Shown: positions 55,601 to 64,000 of the stretch, piece by piece
Layout of the letters: every line of letters starts with the position of its first letter
Numbering within the stretch: the first letter of the stretch is position 1
Assembly: GCA_027919835.1 (NCBI GenBank)
Contig: JANVFP010000017.1
Coordinates: forward strand, 62,001-126,000
Length of the DNA: 64,000 nucleotides
Reading direction: 5' to 3'
DNA from: Lentinula raphanica
Lineage: Eukaryota; Basidiomycota; Agaricomycetes; Agaricales; Omphalotaceae
Made by a program: the position numbers and the translations under genes
The notes under the pieces: generated by a model
What the model was told of the DNA's origin: nothing
Seen by the model: only the letters and a program-made list of their open reading frames with translations
The model's database searches: none

Positions 55601-56431
55601 TCTGCGTTGCGATGATGGATATGTGAATGGGAGACCTACGGCTAGCATCCTTGGGAACCAAACTTTGTTACTTCATCAGGAGTTGCCATGATTCGGAAGC
55701 CTATCCACGCAATCGACCTAAGAGATGAGGAGGAAAGCGCTGGGCAGTCTTGAAATTCTCAGAATCCAAGGCTGCAAACCCAAGGGACACCGATTGGAGA
55801 ACCATTGGAGAGTGATGATCATGGTACGGGTAGAGTTGTCGGGCATGATGATGGTATCGAGTCCAACGCGATCTCATTCTTGCCGATCGGATAACGAGCC
55901 ATGTAGATTTTGAGCTCTGTTTTGACTCTTGAGAGCATACATTGGGTTAGAGCAAAAGCGAGCCAAACACATTGTAACGATCACAGACTTACAGTGCGAT
56001 TAGTACACCGTTTGGCCAAGATATGAGTATGATACAACCACTTGCGATTTCATATGTACGTTCGTAGTAGTAACATAGGTTATCGTAAACACCACAAGAG
56101 CACTGAGCAAATGACCAAAACAGATAGCCAGAGAGGGATGTAGTACAAAGAGCCAGGGTGAGTGCTGCGAGAATGGCAGATGGAAGGACTCGGAGTTTAG
56201 AGGATGAGAGGACGAGACTCGGGATAGATATCGATAAAAGATACGAAAACATAGAGCAACGAGAAACAAGGTTGAGAGGAAGACCAGGCTATAAGTAAAT
56301 ACATCACCATGACCTCTCTCGTACTAAAGAGTACATTTTTGCGATTTATGGTTTTGTTCGATATTCGACGCGTTTGGAGCGTTTGGACGAAGCGTCAAAA
56401 AGGATGACAGAAAATTTTCCCGAGTCCCTTT
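55601..56431. other. Intergenic duplicated flank
   Basis: 55945-56030 repeats the upstream region of the peptidase-G1-like genes (GCGAGCCAAACACATTGTAA and onward; also at 53189 and 55064), and 56120-56220 repeats 53370-53460. No gene is supported; it is the 3' flank of the intact peroxiredoxin plus remnants of the duplication unit. Confidence 0.5.
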
Positions 56432-57910
56432 TTAAGCAGTAACAGCGGACTCGGACGCAGCAGGTGCTTCCTCCATAACAACATCCTTGTCTTCGGTGCC
56501 GTTGGTCACAGGAGCAGCGACAGTGTCCTCGTTGGGCTTTTCGCTGCTCTCGGCGGCCGGTGCAGCAGCGTCAGCGGTGGCTTCACCGTTACTCGTGGAA
56601 GCAGTTGCAGTGGACGAGTTGGGGACGTAGGACTTGATGAACTCTAAAGCGATTTTTGGGCTATAGAACAACCGGCGCACAGCAATATAAAATTAGTATA
56701 CTTTCCAAAGGCTTCGTGAATCGAGTGAACCAAAAAAAGCAAACGCAAGTGTGCACCACCAAAATTGGGGGGAACGAACGTATCCACAAAGACAGAGATA
56801 TCTCACCTCTCAACTGGCTTTACCCCAATATGCTTGTCAATCAGCTTCCCTTTCCCCTCTGCACCCTCTTCCGCCTTCGCAAACACAAAATGGCTTCGCT
56901 TGGTCTTGCCCTTGTCGTTCGCTCCCAACGCCGAGATGAGCTTGCGATCGGGATCGGAAATGAGACCATACGGAAGGGATTTCTACGAGGGATGACGAAG
57001 GTGTTCAACGGAATTTTTCCACAGAACGAATGACATTGGATAAAAGGAGTAGCACACACCTTCTCCTGCCATTTACTCTGCGCTGCCGGTGGGTCAGCGC
57101 TAACGCAATAGACATCGTATTCAGCCGAAGTGAATTCAGCGTAGATATCACGGAAGCCGCATGCCTGGTTTGTGCACCCAGCTATAAGAGAGAGAGAGAG
57201 CGAAGATGAGTAAGAGGTTATGGATGAAAGACAGTGATGAATATGTAGAAAGAAATGGGAAAGAGTGAACCTACGGGTGTCGGCCTTGGGAACGAGAAAC
57301 AAAACAACCCCCTTCTCCTTCGCAAGCAACGAGACCTCGACGTCAACCTCCTTCTCGGACTTCAAAGTGAGCTCAGGGAGGAAAGAGCCAAGCTCTGGTC
57401 CGGCCTCGGATGGATCGGCTTTGGCCTACAGGTCAGATGTGGTAAGTAGGCGTTCGTATGATGGGGACAACCGAAAAAGCCAATCATAGGGGGGATGATT
57501 AGGGTTGACTTTGGCAGCTTTTGCACCACAGCACCGACATAACACACTGAAAATCAAGATTCTGTAGCCAAACACACCTTCTTCGACGCTTTTGCGCCAT
57601 CTGCACCATCCTCGACCCCCCTTTTCTTCGTCGAAGGCGCTCTTTTCGGCTTGGAATGCTCCTTGGTTTCTGGCTGAGACTTTGACGATATTCTCGTCGA
57701 CCTCCTCGAAGGCGCTTTGGTTTCTTTAACCTCTTTTTCTGCGACCTGCTCTTCCTTTGTCTCTGATGCTTCTTCGACGGCAGCAGCAGCGGTAGAAGGT
57801 TCGGCAGGACTATCTTCGGTAGTAGCTGCAGCCGTAGTTGCGTTGATGGTTTCCTCTGTCGTAGGAGATTGCGTGGCGGGAGCTTCAACTGCAGTAGTTG
57901 GTTCGGACAT
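56432..57910 (-). CDS. DOT5: DOT5/PrxQ-type thioredoxin peroxidase (peroxiredoxin)
   Basis: Five coding exons. Exon 1 is an Ala/Thr/Glu-rich leader with basic R-R-S-T-R-I-S-S-K and K-K-R-G stretches, fitting the nuclear location known for DOT5. The core follows: A-G-P-E-L-G-S-F-L-P-E-L-T-L, G-V-V-L-F-L-V-P-K-A-D-T, then (next exon) P-G-C-T-N-Q-A-C-G-F-R-D-I-Y with peroxidatic Cys and resolving Cys five residues apart, Y-C-V-S-A-D-P-P-A-A-Q-S-K-W-Q, and L-P-Y-G-L-I-S-D-P-D-R-K-L. The last exon ends in an Ala/Glu/Ser-rich tail. The enzyme reduces hydroperoxides using thioredoxin. The gene is intact; broken partial copies lie to its left. Its 5' end is about 390 bases from the SMC2 3' end, on the same strand. 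Confidence 0.88.
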
Positions 57911-58298
57911 TGTTTAACAGTGGAAGAAAAGCTGAGAGTTGAAGAAAAAGAAGGGGGGGAATTCGATTACTCAACTATGTATTTCAAAAGTGTTCGATTC
58001 CCGGAATCGGAGGTCCCCCGTGGCAAGTAGTGGCGCTACTGTATATCTTATCGGAGGCGGGTAGTCATGTGACTATATTCTCACGATAAACGCGTTTATC
58101 TTGTGCGGCGTCCTCGCGCTGCAGTCTGAGTAAACATTTTACTTTCCAGAGTTACCTTGCATCGATATTGAGAACGAAAGCAGGTCGAGGGAGATCATAT
58201 ATGTACATGTACACTAATACAAGCGGAATAAAAATAAGCCATCTAAAAGATTTACATGCAAGATGAACGTCAAAACAGTCCTTCACGCTCACGCTCAC
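57911..58298. other. Promoter region of the peroxiredoxin gene
   Basis: 388 bases between the SMC2 stop and the peroxiredoxin ATG on the same strand; no gene or distinct repeat. It must hold the SMC2 terminator and the peroxiredoxin promoter. Confidence 0.4.
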
Positions 58299-61200
58299 TC
58301 ATCTCCGTGTCCTCCTTCTATCCCTCCCACCTTCTTCCTCATTCTCATTCTGATTTTGATACAAAGTCGAATTCGAACGACTCGTAGTCCGCTCCACCAT
58401 CGACGTCCCATCCTCAAACTTTGTCCGGAACAGCACATTCGCGTTGGAGAACAAGCCATCTTTCAAAGACACCACGATGAACTGTGCACCTTTGAATCGG
58501 GTACGGAATAGATGGCCTATGTGTTGGGTGTGTTCCAGGTCTAGGGCAGCGTCGATTTCGTCCAAGATATAGAGCGGTGCGGGTTTGAATTGGAGAAGGG
58601 CCATGATGAGTGATAGAGCGATGAGAGAACTAAGGGGAAAGGAGAAAGATCAGGACAATCATCAAAGTCCAAGACAGCCATAGCGGCTTACCGTTGTCCA
58701 CCGCTGAGCTCTGTCAAACTCTGCTTCCATACTGATCCGAGCCGCACCTTGACCTCCAGACCATCCATGAGGTCTTTCCCCTCCGGAGGTTCCAGCTTGG
58801 CAAAATTTCCGGGAAGCAGTTCACCGAAGATTTCACCAAAGTCGCTAGTATTTTAGAGAATCAGGACAGTGTTTCTAGTCGGTATGAGGATGCAGAACAT
58901 ACACAGTAACTTTATCCCAGGTCTTCTGTAAAGCCTCGCGCTTATACTGGTCCAGTTGCTCGATGGTGGCTTCGATCTTCGCCTTGTCTTTGTTGACGGT
59001 CTCGAGGTTCTTCTTGAGTTCGCGTTCTCGCTTTTCGACACTATGATCGAGGTGAATAACAGTGGAGAAATCTCGTGTATGAAGACATACTCGTCGATCA
59101 TATTAATCACTCTTGGATTGATTTTCTTCTTTCTCGCCTTCTGCGATTTGCTCAGTTCCTCCACTCGTTTGGACATCTCTTCACGGTTCATGGAACTGAA
59201 ATGATATATGGTGTTCTCATTCCCGAACATCCTAAAAGCACACCCAGTCCTTTGTGCACATCGATGAACGTGCGAATCACTTACTGCTTCTCCTCCGGAA
59301 TCCAAGTATGCTCTTGTTCCAGCCCATTCGCTCTCTCCTTATACTCCTTCCGTCTCTTCGAAAGTTCCTCAGCAAGCGCTTCCTGTTCCGATGCTTTATC
59401 TTCGGCCGTCTTGATCGCCTTTCTCGTATCCTTGATAAATTTGTCAAGAGTCTTCAACTCCTTGTCGAACCGAGAGAGCGCTGCGCGTTCTTCCGCGAGC
59501 TGGGCCTTGATCTTCGTGAGTTCGGTCTGTCAAAAGTTGTGTGATTGTGATTGTTGAGTGAGAAAACGAAAACATGGTGGGAACAGAGAGAGGCTAACCT
59601 CGCTAGTTTTGAGCTGGGACCGCAACTTCTCCAAGTCCTTCTTCAGCTTGTTGGCATGATCGTGGATCTCCTTCACTGTCGCCTGGGCGGAAAGGATCTC
59701 GTTGTTGCATTGTTCTAGAGCAACATCAGAGAAAGCCTTTGAATGATACATTGAAACGTACCGAGTTCCAAAACAGCAGTTTGATGCTCTCGATGTTTCG
59801 TCTTCACCACTACAGCCTGTTTCTGAGCGGCAGACTTTTGTTTCGAAATGCTCCTCTATCGAGCGATGTTATTCCCTCAAACTCTACTGCATCGCTAAAA
59901 GACGATACTCACCTTGAGCTCCTCGATTTTGCCGTCTTTGTCATTCTTGAACTCTTCCATGTCTTTCTGCAGTTTCTCGACTTCGGCCTGACTGTCCTTC
60001 TGCTTCTTCTTGGCCGTTTCTACAGCAGCAGTCAAATTCGCAATCGTTTCCTTGAGGGTATCGACTTGGGCCCGAAGCTATTGGAAGAGACCACGTTAGA
60101 GAAATTCAACATAACCTCAAGAACGGACACATACCCTTTCAGCACTACTCTCTCCATTCTGCTCCTGAGCCAACTTCAGCTCATGCTCTCTTATCTGAAT
60201 CTCCTTCGAAATATTCTTGAACGCCTCCCTCTTCTTCTTGGTTGAATCCCCATTCCACGTTCGCTCGTGTTCATTTAGTTGTGCTTCTACTGTGGCCAAC
60301 TTTGCTTCGACATCTAGCAGTTCTTGAACTTTGTTGAGGATGCCACTAGAAGACGGTGCAGAACCCCCGGTTAGAGTCCCAGAGGGTTCGTATATGTCTC
60401 CCTCGAGAGTAACGCAGCGTTGATTGGTTCTCTTGTCGAAAGTGACTTTTTGAGCCGTTTCGACGTCTTCGCAGATGAAGGTTCCGCCGAAAACGTGCGC
60501 GATGGCGTTGTCAAGTTTAGGATCGTATTTCAGCAAATCGAGAGCAGGCCGTGCTTTTCCTTGCGAGATTTGAGCGGCGGCTGCGATTTTCTGTGTGTTG
60601 ATTTAGCAAGGAGATGAATCATTGAGACAGCGTGGAACGTACCTCGTCTTTGATCCTGTATCCTCTGATTTTGGAAAGTGGCAGACACGTCACTCGTTTC
60701 TTGAGGACACCTTCAGAAAGCAGGATCTTGCCCACGTTCTCATCTTGGATGATAACGTGGTAGAGTCGAGCTCCAGCGGCAGTTTCGAGGGCTGTCGATT
60801 TTTCGGATTCGCCTGGTCGTATGGCCACTAATCGACCAACACGGCCCTTGACCTTGGTTTTGTCAAACCCGAAAGGTGGGTTATACTCAAAGTCAAGACC
60901 ACCGATGTTCCGTCGAGCTCGTTCGTGTTGCTGTCATGCTAATGAGCGGAGAGCAGACACTGATCAATCAAATAGAAATACCTCATTAAGCTGGCGAACT
61001 TGCGACCTGAGTTGGCCTCCCCTAGCCTCCCCCTCTTGCTCCTTCTCCTCAGTCCACCCACACGCAGCCAGTCGTTTCTGAGCGTCAGCCAAGGCCTTTT
61101 GGGTAGTCTCCAAGCGCTTCTTCCCATCTCCAGCGTCCTTCTCTACCTTCTTGAACTGCGCCTCCAAATCAGCCAGCTCTCGGGTACTCATATCCAGGTT

Positions 61201-62743
61201 CATACGAGCTTGTTTTTCTTCTGCTGCGCCCTGAGCGATCCGAGCCCGAGCGTCAGCAATCTGACCCATGTATCCACCACCGTTAGCAGCGTGGGTGGCG
61301 CTCTTGGACGAAAGACCGGTGAGGAGGGTTTGTAGAAGTTCTTCGTCGGAGTTGAGCTTGCCTTGGGAAACGTCATGTTCGGATTTGACTGAGTTGTAGT
61401 CGGCTTCGAGTCGAGCGACCTCTGCTTGCTTCTCTGCCAAGTTGTTTTCGGCCTAAAAGAACGGTGTTCAACGATGTTGACAAGCCAAAGTCTGATATAC
61501 TGACCACTTTGACTGCATCCTCCGAAGTCCCAATCTTAGCTTCCTCATCGCGTATCGTCCCTCGCATAAGCTCCTCTTGAGTGGCGAGCTTCACCATCTC
61601 CTTCTCGGCATCACCTTTCTCATCTTCAAGTTTGCTCATTTTACCGCCTTTTCTTATCTCCGCGTCGCGTTGTTTCTGCACCTTGTCCATGTCTTGCTCC
61701 GCCTTCGTTACTTCCTGAGAGTGCTTCTCTGCTTCCTCCTTCGATTCCCGAGCGCCCTCCTTCGCTCTCTCGATCTCATCCTTCGCGTTCGCAACTGCCT
61801 GAACGAGCGACTGGTACTCCCAAGCCGTCAGGACGCGATTGAGCTGCTCCAGTTCCTTTTCTGACTTTTGGTACTCCAAGAATGAGCGTTTTTCTTCGCG
61901 AAGTTTATTCAACTTGGGTGTAATCTCCTCGTTCAGGATTGAGGTGACTTCTTGCATACGTTTGTCTTTCTTGGACATCTTTTTACGGGCAGCGTCTTTG
62001 CGTTCTTCGAACATGCGAGTTCCGGCGGCTTCTTCGACCATACCGAGAATTTCTTGAGGTCGCATGTTGAGGACCTGTTACATGGTGTGAAATGTGATAT
62101 TGTACCGCATGAAATATCTGTACCTTGGTGATTCTACCTTGCATAATGACAAAGTTGGGGTTGTTGATATTCAGCTGAACAGATTGGAATAAACTCTGCA
62201 CGTCTTGTTGAGTGTGTTTATGCCCATTGATGAGATATTTCGATATGTTCGGAACACCAAACTACAACAAAGAAATGAGAATGCGCGTAGGAAAAAAGAA
62301 CTACTGCGACATACCTGACGCGTAACTGTTATCTGTTTCCAGCTTTCATAGGCTATCGGGCTCTTCTCCTTGTCCGAATTATCGAATACGATAGTGACAC
62401 TAGCCTTCGACACTCCAGCTTGGCCTCGTTTATAGATCAGATCCAGTTGGTTCGACGCGCGCATCTGGTGAAAGATCGTCATGTTACCGATATGAACAAT
62501 GAAAGCAGATGAGGTCGTACCGTAGACATGTTCGTAAGTCCAAGAACAAAAGAGATAGCATCGAGGATGTTGGATTTCCCAGTGCCATTGAGACCAGTGA
62601 TGGCGTTGAAAGAAGGGTCCCAGCCGGTAATCTGTGTTCTTACTGGATAGGATTTGAATCCTGTGAGAGATTGAGTTAGTCGACCAAGAAAGTGGCGGCA
62701 TTGTGAATCTCTCACCTTCAATCACGAGCTCCTCGATCCTCAT
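58299..62743 (-). CDS. SMC2: Condensin subunit SMC2
   Basis: Complete multi-exon SMC protein of about 1,200 aa. Start at 62743: [10 protein letters not shown], then F-K-S-Y-P-V-R-T. Walker A is [16 protein letters not shown]. The SMC2-specific [14 protein letters not shown] and [16 protein letters not shown] blocks follow, then a long coiled coil, the hinge ([18 protein letters not shown]-rich G-T-F-I-C-E-D and L-T-G-G-S), a second coiled coil, the ABC signature [11 protein letters not shown] and Walker [14 protein letters not shown]. The C-terminal tail is Asn/Glu/Arg-rich. SMC2 pairs with SMC4 in condensin to compact mitotic chromosomes. Exons are joined by short GT-AG introns. It is a conserved single-copy anchor for this window. 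Confidence 0.95.
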
Positions 62744-63208
62744 CGCGGTGGATGGCAGTGAAGATGTAGTTCAATGTTGGTACCAGTGGCACTGGTTGAA
62801 GTTGAAGAGTGGTCCAAGAACGTGACGAACGCCATCGCGTGCTTAGCACGTGATACGTGCATCCTTTGTTCATCCATCATCATCGACTCATCGACTGCTC
62901 TCCTGTGGCCAATTCCAAGCCCTAAACATCCGTCAACGACACATACAATGTCAATCCTTCGTTGAGGTGAAGATGTGTCTTTTTCGCTAAGCTCGACAAT
63001 CGTTTCTTCCAGGAAAAATGTTCGAAGAGTGCACAATTTCTTCCTTTCTCTCAATCGGGATCACTTGCACTGTGAGTACGCTTATAATTTTAAAGTCGAC
63101 TCTCACTCAGCTAATTCCCTGCGTTGAATCAGTCATGATCACCTCGAATCACAATTCAAAAGAACATGAGCCCTGGATTGGCATCGGAGGCGCTCTCGAA
63201 ACACTACA
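62744..63208. other. SMC2 promoter / O-methyltransferase 3' region
   Basis: 465 bases between the O-methyltransferase stop (63209) and the SMC2 ATG on the same strand. No gene is supported. Confidence 0.45.
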
Positions 63209-64000
63209 CTACTTTCGAATCGCGTACAAAAACCCGTCGAACCCCTTCTCACCCACAGTAGGAATGGTCGTTGCCTCTATCTCCCCCTTGCGACTATCTT
63301 CCTTCAGATCCGCCAAAAGCTTCCTAATCCCGACAGTGTTCTCATCGTTCACCGATTTATCGTGAACGTTCCCGTATCGTATCACGTTGTCGACAATCTG
63401 ACGTTACAAGGAGAGCAACCGTGATGAATATTAACACGGAAAGAGAGGACAGTATGGTTTTACTCACGATGACCCCTCCCTTCTTGACGAGACGCTTAGC
63501 CTCACGGAAATACTTTGGATAAGATTTCTTGTCGGCGTCAATGAATATCATATCGAATGGGACATCAGGCTTGAGGTTCGACATCGTTTCAGCTGCAGTT
63601 CCAACGATGACCTGACACTTGTCTTTGAACCCTGCTCGAGCGATGTTCTCTCTAGCTACCTGCCAGTGTAAAAGCAAGTCAGTACCTCCCCGTTCACATT
63701 TTGAATCCTAAAAAACCTCAGCGTATGTCTCGCTCAATTCTAGTGTCACTAGCTGTCCATCGTCCGGTATAGCTCTTGCCATCCAAATGGCTGAATATCT
63801 GCAAGCGTCACGAAACGTCAGTGGTCACCCGTTCATAGTAATAGTATCGAAGTTGACGACAGATCACACGTACCCTCCGAGAGTACCAACCTCCAGAACT
63901 CGCTTGACGCCCAAGCACTTGATCAATAGGTTCAAAAACTTTCCCTCTCCGGCGCTGACGGGCATATGAGCAGGAAGCCCATGGTTAACAGAGTTCTCGA
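63209..64000 (-). CDS. SAM-dependent O-methyltransferase, caffeoyl-CoA/catechol type (5' end outside window)
   Basis: Exons on the minus strand read, from the edge: N-H-G-L-P-A-H-M-P-V-S-A-G-E-G-K-F, L-L-I-K-C-L-G-V-K-R-V-L-E-V-G-T-L-G (SAM motif I), Y-S-A-I-W-M-A-R-A-I-P-D-D-G-Q-L, then V-A-R-E-N-I-A-R-A-G-F, F-D-M-I-F-I-D-A-D-K-K-S-Y-P-K-Y (metal/SAM motif), L-V-K-K-G-G-V-I, I-V-D-N-V-I-R-Y-G-N-V and the stop at 63209-63211 after F-L-Y-A-I-R-K. This is the methyltransferase_3 fold: divalent-cation-dependent methylation of vicinal hydroxyls on small aromatic substrates; the exact substrate cannot be inferred. Only the extreme N-terminus is missing. Fungal homologues are cytosolic, about 220-240 aa. 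Confidence 0.88.

Noticed and set aside
57499..57888. Lys/Arg-rich 129-codon minus ORF
   Set aside because: Alternative frame of the first exon of the peroxiredoxin gene; composition is a by-product of the Ala/Glu/Lys-rich leader.
59075..60245. Hydrophobic plus-strand ORFs that look like membrane proteins
   Set aside because: They are antisense to SMC2 coiled-coil exons; complementing Lys/Glu/Gln-rich codons produces Phe/Leu/Ser-rich frames.

Overview
This is a window of a eukaryotic nuclear genome, most likely an Agaricomycete (mushroom-forming basidiomycete). The evidence is: genes split by many short (about 45-70 nt) GT-AG introns; a fungal-specific FunK1 kinase; SRPK-like kinase, F-box and MCH-type transporter families typical of basidiomycete genomes; and conserved eukaryotic core genes (SMC2 of condensin, the spliceosomal cyclophilin CWC27, a DOT5-type peroxiredoxin). 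No operons, rRNA, tRNA or CRISPR arrays were seen.

The two ends are ordinary gene-bearing sequence. From the left: the 3' end of a C2H2-zinc-finger-like gene (1-644), a gene-poor 4.7 kb stretch, CWC27 (5370-7528, minus), a multi-pass membrane protein (7891-9904, minus), a Ser-rich unknown protein (11391-12479, plus) and an MFS monocarboxylate-type transporter (13004-15016, minus). At the right: DOT5-like peroxiredoxin (56432-57910), SMC2 (58299-62743) and a SAM-dependent O-methyltransferase (63209 to the edge), all on the minus strand.

The middle, about 16.7-55.6 kb, is dynamic accessory sequence. It carries seven copies of an unrecognised gene family, called here GWW/LPEY after its shared G-W-W/Y and L-P-E-Y/F motifs. 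The proteins are about 150 aa and share a 23-29 nt first exon. Five copies look intact, one is frameshifted, and one is split by two DNA transposons: a hAT-like element with an 8 bp target duplication and a PIF/Harbinger-like element with a TTA duplication and a SANT-like ORF. A multi-kb block around one copy (19.4-23.9 kb) is duplicated at 28.5-34.25 kb, where it is interrupted by a further 2.6 kb hAT-like insertion.

Also in the middle are three secreted peptidase-G1 (eqolisin)-like paralogues, none with both catalytic residues. Two of them are interleaved with broken peroxiredoxin copies. There is also a FunK1 kinase, a decayed SRPK-like kinase, and a tandem array of three F-box-like genes, one with an Asp-rich minisatellite expanded inside its coding sequence and one decayed. 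The picture is local duplication, transposon insertion and decay between two conserved blocks.
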